This document shows positions 38,440 to 47,106 of a DNA stretch of 64,000 bases, one piece after another. The notes beneath the pieces are model-generated. The model made no database searches and was not told the DNA's origin. It worked only from the letters and a program-made list of their open reading frames with translations. The stretch is taken from NCBI GenBank assembly GCA_000173575.1, contig ABYL01000021.1:1-64000 (forward strand). Direction: 5' to 3'. Position 1 is the first letter of the stretch. Each line of letters begins with the position of its first letter. This DNA comes from Burkholderia sp. H160. GTDB taxonomy: Bacteria; Pseudomonadota; Gammaproteobacteria; Burkholderiales; Burkholderiaceae. Both the position numbers and the translations under genes were made by a program.

Positions 38440-38847
38440 CGAATACTGCGCCCGCACGGTCGAGCGCGCCCGTGCACAAAACGGCGAAGATTTGATCGGC
38501 ATGGCGGTCAATGCCCACGACGACGAACGCAAGCTTTTCGACGACGAATTAGTGGCGATGACGGACGTCCTCATTATCCTTTGCGTCACGGCTTTACGGA
38601 CAGTCGCCGCGACTCGATCCGTTGGCAACTGGTGATGAAATTCCGCGCCAAAGTTATCGAGATTTGCGGCAAGTTAATCAGCAAGTGCATGCCCGTGTAC
38701 ACATTGCTTTCGACCACGTCTGACGCCCCCTGGTTTTACCAGCACCCCGCGAACTCCACATCGGGCGATCGAAACTTACCGGTCACGTCGGGTTTGACCG
38801 GGGCGCTCATGTCTGCATCGTTCACGCACTTGCATGAGCAATCGTAA
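38440..38847 (+). pseudogene. Heavily degraded cytochrome P450 relic
   Basis: Two segments in two frames resemble a P450. First: GVEYCARTVERARAQNGEDL, then DERKLFDDELVAMTDVLIIL, like the stretch leading into the I helix (DDLI...DDGRKLTDDELVA). Second, further down: MPVYTLLSTTSDAPWFYQHP then NSTSGDRNLPVTSG, which lines up with [36 protein letters not shown] of the P450 piece at 58.8 kb. The haem cysteine region is not recognisable. The I-helix Thr motif is lost. Confidence 0.5.
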
Positions 38848-39078
38848 GGCTCGTGATCAACGCCGTCGCGCAACGCTTTCCGAAATTACACGTGGCCGAT
38901 TGAAGCAGCATCCGGTATGACAGCGTTCAGCGGTCACGCCGTCGCTTCGCAGCGCCGGTTACAACGGGATGACCAGTACAAGCACATACTCTCTGCACTG
39001 GTCCGGACCGTGACGCGGATTAGTGACAAAACACGAATAGACGTCACACCTGCCTGAACTTCAAGAGGAGTACACCAG

Positions 39079-40135
39079 ATCAAATCAACCGGTACTCTCA
39101 GTCTGGAGACCCTACCCGCGCATGTTCCTCAGGAAATGGGAGAATCCGTCCAGAACCCTTATCCATGCATTACATCTCGGCCCTGAGGTCTTCTATACAC
39201 TGGACGGCTATCATAAGCTTGGACCGCTTTGGGTATTTCGTAAGTACAAGGACGTTCAAGCCATCTACACCGACACTGAGCATTTTTCTCATCGAAGGAC
39301 AACTCGCCATTCGCCGAACTCGAAGGTGGCACCTGGCACCTGTTGCCTTCCGAAAGCGATCCACCGCTGCATGCCTGCCACCGCCAGATGACGAATCCGC
39401 TCTTCACGCCTAAACGCATGGCCGAGTTGGAGACGTACGTGCGTCAGATCGCAAGAGATACAATTGCTCGAAGGCTACGGTCGATGCGAATTCATGTCCG
39501 CGATGGCTTTTAGGTTTCCAATTGCCGTCTTTCTCGAACTGATGGTTTGCCAATAGAACGGGATGGATCAGTTCCTCGCGTGGCAAATGAAGTTGATTCA
39601 CCCGAAAGATGTGGAAGAAGCACGCGAAGGCACGGTCGAGGTGATCCAATACCTGCGGGAAATCATCGAGGAGCGCAGAAAGCGACCCGGCAACGACTTC
39701 GTCTCCTACGGCCTGTCGGCTGAAGGCTGCGGCCGTCACATGACGGAAGATGAGTTGCTCGGTTTCTGCTTCAATCTGTTCATCGGCGGTCTCGATACGG
39801 TATGCACCAACATGGGCTGGCAGATGCGCCATCTTGCCGAGAACCCGGAGCACCAGGCATTGCTGCGCGCGAAAATCCGTCGATGATTCCCGGTGCCATT
39901 GAGGAGATGCTGCGCGGGTACTCCGCCGTCACAACGAATCGCCGCTGCGTCAAGCCGGTAGTGGTAAACGGTTGCAGCTTATGCTAGGTGACATGGTGGC
40001 GTTATCCACGTCACTAGCCAACAACGACGCCGAGGAATTTCCCGCCCCGTTTGAGGTAAGTCTGGAGCGCAATCCACGTCATATCGCGTTTGGCACTGGC
40101 ATCCACCGCTGCCTGGGTGCACCGCTTGCACTGAG
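39079..40135 (+). pseudogene. Cytochrome P450, multiply frameshifted copy of the 34.8-kb gene
   Basis: A paralogue of the intact P450 at 34.8-36.1 kb, in pieces. LETLPAHVPQEMGESVQNPY comes first (the start looks like ATG changed to ATC at 39079, after AGAGGAG). In another frame EVFYTLDGYHKLGPLWVFRK follows, then MDQFLAWQMKLIHPKDVEEA on to the I helix CFNLFIGGLDTVCTNMGW, EEMLRGYSAVTTNRRCVKPV, and the haem loop FGTGIHRCLGAPLA. At least four frame changes are needed. The gene ends abruptly after GAPLA at about 40,135, where a ferredoxin gene begins in its middle, so a deletion removed the P450 tail and the ferredoxin head. Confidence 0.85.
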
Positions 40136-40416
40136 CATGTGGTCGACGCCGAGGTCGGCGAGTCACTGATGAGAATTGCCCTCGCAAATCAAGTGCCTGG
40201 CATTCTGGCCGACTGCGGCGGCTGCCTCGCGTGCGGCACGTGCCACGGATACGTCGACGAATCGTGGGTGGGCAAGCTGCCAGCGCCGCAGCCCGATGAA
40301 TCGACGATGCTCGACGGAATTGTCGGCACGCGGGCCGCCAGCCGGCTCATGTTCCAGGTCACGCCCTAGCAGAGATGGACGGGCTCGTCATCCGATTCCC
40401 GTCCTCCCAGATCTAG
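40120..40416 (+). pseudogene. 2Fe-2S ferredoxin, N-truncated and broken
   Basis: Reads EHVVDAEVGESLMRIALANQ, then VPGILADCGGCLACGTCHGY, the plant/adrenodoxin-type cluster loop C-x5-C-x2-C. Compared with the intact ferredoxin at 59.9 kb, the first roughly 13 residues are missing (replaced by P450 sequence). The fourth cluster cysteine is lost (SRLMFQV where the intact copy has SRLTCQI), and a stop after VTP plus a frame change precede the normal tail DGLVIRFPSSQI. It cannot bind a cluster as it stands. Confidence 0.85.
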
Positions 40417-40453
40417 GCGCAGACACTCCACGCTCACCACGGAAGATGGAGAC

Positions 40454-40841
40454 ATGGCAAACGATTCTACGAGCGGGTCTTGAACCCACCTCGCGGATCG
40501 TCAGTGCATGAACCTTCCGGCTACTCAAGGCAAATGTCGGTTCACACGCTTTCGGCGCAAAGCGTGGGGAGTACTTTCCCGATCTCGGGTTCCGGAAGCT
40601 TGGGGCACGCGAGGATCTCCGTCGTCACTGGCGCAGCTTCGTGACGCTTGGCATTCTCATGGCTCTGCAGCAAAACGCGGAACCGCAGATTCACACGTTC
40701 GCTGCATTGCGCAATGGTTGCTCTGGCGACGAACCGAATGAGGTCCGGTATCAGGCGGCGGTCTATGGGGGTTTCCCCACCGCCACTTCTGCCTCCGCCG
40801 TCATGATTAACACGTCGTGCGAGCCGGGAGAAATTACGTAG
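40454..40841 (+). pseudogene. Carboxymuconolactone decarboxylase-like protein, frameshifted
   Basis: Begins MANDSTSGS with a stop in the first frame. In another frame ANVGSHAFGAKRGEYFPDLG, SFVTLGILMALQQNAEPQIH and TFAALRNGCSGDEPNEVRYQ follow. It aligns with the intact protein at 59.45 kb (SVGSNAFGAKLGELSLDVAF, SLVTLGILIASRSAEELKIH). Critical positions of the CMD/AhpD fold are altered (LEEVLYQS replaced by PNEVRYQA). It follows the broken ferredoxin, repeating the ferredoxin-CMD order of the intact pair. Confidence 0.75.
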
Positions 40842-40948
40842 CAATCGGCGCTTCGAGCCACACGGGAAACGTACCTGGGACCTGCCAGCCTAGCAAATTG
40901 ACAAGCCCACCCTCTGACAGTGCCGTTCCCCTCATCGAACGCTTTTCG

Positions 40949-41293
40949 TCACAAACTCACGTTCAGTTGATTCAGGAATGCCCGGATCACCGCTTCGTTG
41001 CGACTGAAAAATATCCACTGGCCAATGCGTGTGGAAATGACAAGGCCTGCCCCCTGCATCATTTTCAAATGGGCTGATACCGTCGACTGTGAGACAGCGC
41101 AGCGAGCGTCGATCGAGCTTGCGCATACACCATGCTCCAGAGACAAGGTCTGATCTGGGAAATGCACTGCCGGTTCCTTGAGCCAGCGGAGAATCTGGCG
41201 GCGTAGAGGGTTGCTCAACGCCTTGAGGATCGCATCGACGTCCAGTGTCGTTGCGCCCCACTCTGATGTCACATCAGCACACACGCTTGTCAT
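40949..41293 (-). CDS. ArsR-family helix-turn-helix regulator
   Basis: A 114-residue winged-helix protein: [20 protein letters not shown] (about 22-41), recognition helix [20 protein letters not shown] (about 70-89), and wing [20 protein letters not shown]. It lacks the metal-binding ELCVCDL motif of classical ArsR, so it belongs to the non-metal or ligand/redox-sensing side of the family. Its start overlaps the end of folE2 by 20 bp, so the two are co-transcribed. A perfect 13-bp palindrome (TGATGTCACATCA, 41264-41276) lies within its first codons and could be autoregulatory or chance. Confidence 0.88.
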   Translation of the reverse strand: MTSVCADVTSEWGATTLDVDAILKALSNPLRRQILRWLKEPAVHFPDQTLSLEHGVCASSIDARCAVSQSTVSAHLKMMQGAGLVISTRIGQWIFFSRNEAVIRAFLNQLNVSL

Positions 41294-42059
41294 TCTCGAT
41301 TAACGCATATGCGGAGTGGTTGTGAATGGATTCGAAATTTTCGGACTCGATCACATAGGAATCAATGCGCGGGTCCCTGTTCATCACCTCAGCGATATCT
41401 CGCACGAGATCCTCGACGAATTTCGGGTTCTCATAGGCACGCTCGGTGACGAATTTCTCATCGGGGCGCTTAAGCAGGCCGTAGATCTCGCATGACGCCT
41501 GCTTTTCCGCAATCGCCACGAGATCCTCGATCCATACAATATCGTTCGTCTCGACCGTCATCGTGATGTGCGAGCGCTGATTGTGCGCACCGTAACGCGA
41601 AATTTCCTTTGAACAAGGACACAGACTCGTCACCGGAACGACCACACGCGTCTTGTGGGCCATCACGTTATCATGGTCGAGCAGGGACTTCACGCTCGAG
41701 ACCGGAGCCACCTTTTCTATGAAATAGGCGAAGTTCATTTCGATGTGTCCCGACGCGGCTTCGAGCCGGTTAACCATTTCCTGCAAGATGGTGTCGAACG
41801 AATCAACCGATATCTCCCGTTCGCCACTATTCAGGATTTCAACGAAGCGAGACATGTGCGTACCCTTGAAATGATGGGGCAGGTACACATACATGTTGAA
41901 ATTGGCAATAGTGTGCTGCGCGCCACCTGCCTTATCGCTCACCTTTACCGGATGCCGGATTGATTTGATGCCGACCCGATCGATTGCAATTCGTCGGTTA
42001 TCAGGCGTGCGTTGTACGTCCGGGATCGAGGTCTGTGTCGGTCGCTGAGGCATATACAT
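41274..42059 (-). CDS. folE2: GTP cyclohydrolase FolE2 (type IB)
   Basis: A 261-residue GTP cyclohydrolase of the FolE2 type, which makes 7,8-dihydroneopterin triphosphate for folate or queuosine. Signature segments: [20 protein letters not shown] (about 83-102), [20 protein letters not shown] (about 155-174, with the metal-ligand Cys) and [19 protein letters not shown]. FolE2 uses Mn or Zn and often substitutes for FolE under zinc limitation. I take the Met at 42059 (MYMPQRP); the upstream frame to 42119 lacks support. No Zur-type box was recognised. An ArsR gene overlaps its 3' end. Its place in a catabolic island is odd. Confidence 0.92.
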   Translation of the reverse strand: MYMPQRPTQTSIPDVQRTPDNRRIAIDRVGIKSIRHPVKVSDKAGGAQHTIANFNMYVYLPHHFKGTHMSRFVEILNSGEREISVDSFDTILQEMVNRLEAASGHIEMNFAYFIEKVAPVSSVKSLLDHDNVMAHKTRVVVPVTSLCPCSKEISRYGAHNQRSHITMTVETNDIVWIEDLVAIAEKQASCEIYGLLKRPDEKFVTERAYENPKFVEDLVRDIAEVMNRDPRIDSYVIESENFESIHNHSAYALIENDKRVC

Positions 42060-42217
42060 AATTGACTTGATAAAAGAATCGCCTTCCAGAAAAGCACGCA
42101 TCCCGCTGTATCGTACCATTTCGCCGGGCCTACGCAGCTATCGCCGACGATGCCAAACCATACGAAAGGCAAAGGAGAGAAAACCTGCGAGCCCACTTCA
42201 TCACCGGGTTGCGACGA

Positions 42218-43490
42218 TCAAGCTACGGCGCTTTTCAGTTCCGCCTTTGTCTCAGCGATCGCGTTTTCGAGCCAGCCGAGTTCGTCAAAGATCAACCCGC
42301 CATTTGCATCGGCAAGACATTCAAGCACCTGCAGTTGGGTTTCCAATGCGGAGCGGTTAGAGGGCGAGGCTTCCAGTGCGATCTCCAGGAAATACAGCGC
42401 CTGAATGGGTCTGCCTCCGGCAAGATGGCACTGAGCGGCCGGCATCAGTGTGTCGGGGCCCCCAGCGAGCCCAGCCAGTTCGGACCAAATAGAACGCGCG
42501 GGAATCGGATAGAGCTCCGTCGTCGATTCTCCGCGGAACCCAACCGGTGTATTGCTCCCAAACGGCACGCACGTACCAGGAAACAGGCCCACGGCCCGGG
42601 ACAGTGGCAAGATCCGGAGGCAGCTTGATCTCGCGCATGAGTTGCCACAGATCCCTGTGTTCGTTCATACCCTTTACCGTCTCATCGTGGATATATCGCA
42701 CTGCATCGCGGATCCTACCGAGTTCGACCGCGATATGATCCTCTCCCCTGATCGGTTCATCATGTCCGGTGATCAGCAACTCAGGACGAAGCGAGAGCAG
42801 AACGTCGATATCTTCCAGAAATCGGGTCACGCTGGTCACGATCTCCACGCGCCGTATAGAACCTTGGCAGGGCACCCTGTATTGCGCCCATCCAGTTACC
42901 CAGAAACAGAGTGCGCTCGCCAGCGCAGCCAGACTACGAGCGAGTCGAGTGTTTCACCCGAGGGCGTCGAGTGCAACTCGAACCGGCGACTACCCACGCT
43001 GACATCGCACGTATCTCCAAAGAGCGTCAACGGCTCGGGATCGCGCGTGCCGTGATACCACGCGTCCTCGTGTTCCTTCTTCGGCATCATCGTCGCTGGC
43101 ACCCGCTTCGCACGCGGCTGAAAGTATGACGCCAACAGTTTTCGCTCGTGCGCTATCCTAGGGAAAGCCCGTTGCGCGATCGTCTGTACCAAGGGATCGT
43201 CTGCGAAAGCCGCCCAGCCGCCGATGTGGTCAGGGCGGCTTTGGGTGAATACGATCTTGCGAACCTTCAACGGCCTGCCCAGCAAATGTTCGAAGCGCTC
43301 GCGATTTCGCCCCCCCTGGTACGGCGTTCCCGTGTTGATGACGACGTCGCCCTCTTCGCTCGTTACCAAATAGGAATACGAGGTGCCGCGCGACATCAGG
43401 ATATGATCATTTGATCCGCTCAGCTTCCTTCTCCGGTTCCCACGCGATGCTGGCAATCATGGGATGATTCAGCGTACTAAATCGAGTCAT
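42218..43490 (-). pseudogene. MBL-fold metallohydrolase (alkylsulfatase-like), multiply frameshifted
   Basis: A metallo-beta-lactamase-fold enzyme of the SDS-hydrolase/alkylsulfatase group, in at least three frames. MTRFSTLNHPMIASIAWEPE starts after GAGGAAAA at 43490. Then SYLVTSEEGDVVINTGTPYQ and KIVFTQSRPDHIGGWAAFAD follow, where the family HxHxDH motif has Arg in place of one His. After another shift it reads LITGHDEPIRGEDHIAVELG and SWYVRAVWEQYTGWV, with the C-terminal SCP2-like/helical part LEIALEASPSNRSALETQLQ. The parent would have been about 420 residues. It lies downstream of the divergent dehydrogenase at 43.8 kb. Confidence 0.78.
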
Positions 43491-43707
43491 TCGTTTTCCT
43501 CGATGATCGTTTGGTGTAAAAAACCGGCGTAGCGGTAGAAGATTGCTCAATCTGCAATGGCAGGCGCTCGCGGACGAAAAAGCACCTCTCGATCATTTCC
43601 TCGACTCGTAAAGTAGCGTTTCCGGTTCCGACGCCCCAACTCCCTATCGGGTGAAGACAGGGAGGCAGACGGGACAGGACGAGAACGAGTCTAGCATCGG
43701 CGACATT

Positions 43708-43726
43708 AACTAACAATATTTCATTT
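43708..43726. promoter_or_regulatory. 19-bp dyad (site 4 of 4)
   Basis: AACTAA CAATATT TCATTT: exact left half, right half four of six matches to TTAGTT, same spacing. It lies 58 bp before the dehydrogenase start at 43784. Confidence 0.35.
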
Positions 43727-43783
43727 TTTAAGGAGGCTCGCTATACTGGCCTGCAGACACCAACAATAGTGCTAAGGGAAACC

Positions 43784-44719
43784 ATGAGCTCGGGAACAAC
43801 ATGCCGGCGCTGCGGCGTGATCGGCCTTGGAATGATCGGCGCTGGCGTTGCCGAATGTCTCGTGCGTAAGGGCCACTCGGTATACGGGTATGACATCCTC
43901 CCGAAGCAGATCGAAGGCGTAAAGTCCTGCGATTCGCCCGCCGAAGTTGGGCGAAATGCCGACGTGGTAATTGTCTCGGTCGTTGACGCCCATCAGGCAC
44001 GTGCAGCCCTGTTCGGGGCCGATGGTCTCGCCTGCGCAGTGCATTCGCGACTCGTCGTGGCATTAATGAGCACGATCCGGGTACCGATTGTGCGCGAACT
44101 TGCGGGGCTGGCTCGCCAAAAAGGTTTCAGGCTCATCGATGTTGCAATCACGACCGGAGGAGCACCAACTTCAACTGGCACGGCCGGCCTGATGGCCGGC
44201 GGCGATGATGAAACCATCAAAGCCGTTCGTGGCGTCATGGAAGGGTTTTCATCGATCTTCGCCCACATGGGTCCTGTCGGCGCAGGGATGGCAGCCAAGG
44301 TCGCCCGTAATATCATGCATTACGGTGCGACCCTCGCAGCCTATGAGGGCGGGCTGCTCGCAGAGGCGGCGGGAGTCGACGTCCACAAGCTCATCGACGT
44401 CATCCGCACCAGCGATCCCAACAACATATCCAGCACAATCCTGCTGAAAAACCGCGGCGTCCGGCCGTTGCGAGGCCTCCCAGAAGAGTCTATGGAAAAG
44501 TTTCGCGGTTGGGCGGAACTGCTCTACAAGGACCTCGACGCGGGCATCGATCTCGCCGACAGTCTGGGCGTCGAGGTACCCGGCGCGAAGCTCGCGCTCG
44601 ACCGGGGCGATCTGATTTACGGTCTGCCACCAGGAACGACCCCCCACGGGCAGCAACAGCCACAACAGCCCGTGACGCCAACGCGGCCGAAAATGCGAAA
44701 GCGCGCGGACTTGAATTGA
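43784..44719 (+). CDS. NAD(P)-dependent beta-hydroxyacid dehydrogenase family protein, C-terminus frameshifted
   Basis: A 3-hydroxyisobutyrate dehydrogenase-like protein. The Rossmann motif is GVIGLGMIGAGVAECLVRKG (about 11-30); the substrate-binding segment DVAITTGGAPTSTGTAGLMA and catalytic Lys motif GPVGAGMAAKVARNIMHYGA (Lys about 177) are present. The last residues read TPHGQQQPQQPVTPTRPKMR. In the next frame the expected family-like tail AAENAKARGLELMDKVYG ends at 44739. So one base was probably gained or lost in the CCCCCC run near 44641-44646, changing about 26 C-terminal residues. The core is intact, so it may still work. It is followed by a CMD-like gene; a dyad lies upstream. Confidence 0.82.
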   Translation: MSSGTTCRRCGVIGLGMIGAGVAECLVRKGHSVYGYDILPKQIEGVKSCDSPAEVGRNADVVIVSVVDAHQARAALFGADGLACAVHSRLVVALMSTIRVPIVRELAGLARQKGFRLIDVAITTGGAPTSTGTAGLMAGGDDETIKAVRGVMEGFSSIFAHMGPVGAGMAAKVARNIMHYGATLAAYEGGLLAEAAGVDVHKLIDVIRTSDPNNISSTILLKNRGVRPLRGLPEESMEKFRGWAELLYKDLDAGIDLADSLGVEVPGAKLALDRGDLIYGLPPGTTPHGQQQPQQPVTPTRPKMRKRADLN

Positions 44720-44751
44720 TGGACAAGGTGTATGGCTAGGGCATAGTACCA

Positions 44752-45091
44752 ATGCCGCCAGCTGATGCGGACCTGCCGCCATACCTTGACGCTACGGCGC
44801 GCATCGTATTCGGCGAAATCTGGTCCCGACCGGGTTTGTCGATCCGTGATCGCCGGCTGCTCGTGATCGGCACAACGGCACAGATGATGCGGCGCGAACT
44901 GCTGGAAACGCAGGTAGTCGGCGCATTGGCGAACAAGGAATTCGCGGTGAATCAGCTTCATGAAGCCGTGCTCCATCGCATTTTACTGTGGCTGGGGCAA
45001 AGGTAGTCTCGTACACCAAGGCGTCACCGCCGTGCCTAAAAAGGCGGCGGAACTCGAGGCACATGATGAGCCACAGAAGAAGAACGACTGA
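44752..45091 (+). pseudogene. Carboxymuconolactone decarboxylase family protein, frameshifted
   Basis: Starts MPPADADLPPYLDATARIVF and continues EIWSRPGLSIRDRRLLVIGT, the CMD/AhpD start. It carries on to LLETQVVGALANKEFAVNQL, but at about 44,975 the frame changes: the true tail SIAFYCGWGKGSLVHQGVTA, then PKKAAELEAHDEPQKKND, is in the next frame and stops at 45091. The unshifted frame stops at 45006. One base change restores a full 113-residue protein. It lies 32 bp after the dehydrogenase and is co-directional with it. Confidence 0.8.
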
Positions 45092-45136
45092 GTGGCGCAC
45101 CGACGGGGTCTTCATAGGAACACACGGACTAGCTCC

Positions 45137-45680
45137 CTAATAGTCCAAGTGCATAATGGTCACCCGGTCATTCCCGGCATGGGGGCCCATCAGCATCGGC
45201 AGACTGACAACGCAGAGAATGCCGAGTGTGTAGGCCGCCTGCCACCGCCCAAAGGCCAGCGAGCGCTCGTGGTAATTACGCGTTTGTACCGCAGTCAACG
45301 CCAGCAGTGAGAGAACCACAATCGAGTAACCGGCATATGCCATAAAGAGCCAGCCGAAAAGGTAGCGCGCACCAACACCACGTTGCGCGAACATCAGAAA
45401 ATACGTACCGACCATCACTACTGGCGTGCCCATCACCAGCCAGGGTTTGTAGCGCCCCAGCGCGTGCGCGTACGGTCCATGCACCTCCAACAGGATCGAC
45501 AGCGATGTCGAGCAGGCGCACGATGATGAAGACGGCGCCGACCGTCCCGAGGTTCAAATCCAGCGAATTCGCGTAGAACTCCGACAGAAAGCTTACGAGC
45601 GGGATCGTCAACGCCGACATCGGCAGTGCCGGCAACGCCAGCGCAATCATGCGCCATTTCGCAAGGCTGGTAACAGTCAT
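45137..45680 (-). pseudogene. GPH/MFS-2-type transporter, frameshifted and truncated
   Basis: The N-terminal third of a glycoside-pentoside-hexuronide (MelB-like) transporter. MTVTSLAKWRMIALALPALP begins at 45680; MSALTIPLVSFLSEFYANSL and VRLLDIAVDPVGGA follow. A frameshift near 45,480 is needed to reach ALGRYKPWLVMGTPVVMVGT and AQRGVGARYLFGWLFMAYAG. The protein stops at 45137 after about 180 residues of an expected 450. It is last in a minus-strand operon with two SDRs and a VOC protein. Confidence 0.78.
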
Positions 45681-45730
45681 TGTTCGACACATTGTTGTCG
45701 GTACAGCGTCTTGAAACGAGGCACGGCCTC

Positions 45731-46216
45731 CTACATCTCGCGCTCGACCTCAGACGAGAACCAGACGTGTTCGATGTAGTGGCCAAGAAATGCGCGCTCA
45801 CCTGTATAGACGAACCGGGCGCCGGATCCGACGTCGTCACGATAGTAGACTGGGCGCTCAGGATGAAGCGCTGCGATATGCCAATCCCAGTCATTGAGCG
45901 TCCCATTCACTTTAACGCAGACATGGTGAAAAACATTCGCGTAACTGCCGTCCTTGGGCAGCACGTCACGATAGATTGAATCGATACCGGCAATCGGCTC
46001 AATCAGTTCGAACTCGACGCCATCGACATTGGCAAGAGCGATCCGCAGTTTCATCAAGCTATGTTCGCTGCCAACGTTCGCATCAAACTGCTGATCCATC
46101 GTGAAAAATGATGGCACGCCGTATACGTCGCGGAAAAGGGCGAGACTACGATCCGAATCGGGGGTCACCCACGCGACTTGGTGGAACGGGCCAAAAGGGG
46201 CTTGAAGATGGGAAAT
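45731..46216 (-). CDS. VOC-family (glyoxalase/bleomycin resistance-like) protein
   Basis: A roughly 160-residue vicinal oxygen chelate protein. Reading from APFGPFHQVAWVTPDSDRSL through LFRDVYGVPSFFTMDQQF, then FHHVCVKVNGTLNDWDWHIA and FVYTGERAFLGHYIEHVWFS. The metal-ligand His candidates are in PFHQVAW and HHVCV. The start is unclear: a GTG at 46168 cuts off the first strand, while the natural N-terminus would begin at about 46216, where ATT stands and no ATG exists. So it is either initiated at a rare codon or has lost its start. It may act as a dioxygenase, epimerase or lyase; the operon has two SDRs and a transporter remnant. Confidence 0.7.
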   Translation of the reverse strand: MSHLQAPFGPFHQVAWVTPDSDRSLALFRDVYGVPSFFTMDQQFDANVGSEHSLMKLRIALANVDGVEFELIEPIAGIDSIYRDVLPKDGSYANVFHHVCVKVNGTLNDWDWHIAALHPERPVYYRDDVGSGARFVYTGERAFLGHYIEHVWFSSEVEREM

Positions 46217-46231
46217 CTCCGGGGATGATAG

Positions 46232-47041
46232 TTAGCAATCGGTCGAGACATAGCGAACCGCGGAAACGACACCACCGTCGATACGCAGGTCGATCCCCGT
46301 GATAAAACTGGCAGCCGGCCCAATCAACCAGTCGACTGCTGCTGCAATGTCTTCTGGCGTGCCGACCCGCCCCATGGGAGTAGCCTCTCTCAGCGCCACA
46401 ACCTGGTCGCTCGCATTCTCTTCCTTCACACCCATGCCTGTATGAATCAGGCCGGGACTGATTGAAACGATGCGCGCGCCTCGCTCGCCCCATGCGCTGA
46501 CGGCAGCTTCGACGCGCAACTGATTGCCCCGCTTGGATACCGCATAGGCGCCGTACGGATCGTCCTTGTGCAGTTCTCCTATAACGTCGAGCAGTTCGTC
46601 GGTCCGCGCCGTCGCGAGCGAGCGCTCCAATTCGACGGGAGTAGCCACAAGTTGCGGTGCCATGCTGGCAATCACCACCGCTACGCTGCCCGGTCGCGCG
46701 AGCGGGAGGAATGCATCAATCACCAATGCAGTGCCAACCAGATCGACTGCAAAAATGCGTGCCGGTTCTGCCATGGTGGGTGACAGACCTGCTGTATGCA
46801 CGAGGGCGCGCAATTCGCCCATGGAGCTCGCGAGCGACGCAAGGTTCTCCACTGACCACGGGTGCGCTACATCAACAACTATCGTTCGCACGTCATAGCC
46901 TGAATTGGTCAAAACACTAGCAGCTGATTCCAGTGCGGATGCGTCGAAATCGGCGAGAAGCAGTCGCTGCCCCGCTCCAATACGGCGTGCGCAGGCGAGC
47001 CCCATGCCACCAACGCCAACCACCACGACCACATTCCCCAT
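46232..47041 (-). CDS. SDR-family oxidoreductase with GVGGMG cofactor motif
   Basis: A 269-residue SDR with an atypical N-terminus: VVVVVGVGGMGLACARRIGA (about 4-23) replaces the TGxxxGIG loop. Further elements: VVDVAHP for the adenine pocket, VHTAGLSPTMAE for the NNAG region, YAVSKRG for Tyr-x3-Lys, ISPGLIHTGMG, and GIDLRIDGGV. I start it at the Met at 47041 (MGNVVV); the longer frame to 47119 has no better signal. A truncated paralogue with the same GAGGMG motif lies at 58.5 kb. It is probably a hydroxyl dehydrogenase of the local pathway, second gene of a four-gene minus-strand operon. Confidence 0.87.
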   Translation of the reverse strand: MGNVVVVVGVGGMGLACARRIGAGQRLLLADFDASALESAASVLTNSGYDVRTIVVDVAHPWSVENLASLASSMGELRALVHTAGLSPTMAEPARIFAVDLVGTALVIDAFLPLARPGSVAVVIASMAPQLVATPVELERSLATARTDELLDVIGELHKDDPYGAYAVSKRGNQLRVEAAVSAWGERGARIVSISPGLIHTGMGVKEENASDQVVALREATPMGRVGTPEDIAAAVDWLIGPAASFITGIDLRIDGGVVSAVRYVSTDC

Positions 47042-47106
47042 CTTCGTCTCCGTCTTGTGTAACGCGTTTCGCCAAACCCTCATGCCCCCGCCGTCTGCCC
47101 GGTCAG

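Noticed and set aside
41264-41276. Perfect palindrome TGATGTCACATCA as a further site of the 13-bp TetR motif
   Set aside because: It lies inside coding sequence and its arms (TGATG/CATCA) differ from TGAYA/TRTCA in the fifth position on both sides. Kept only as a note with the arsR gene.
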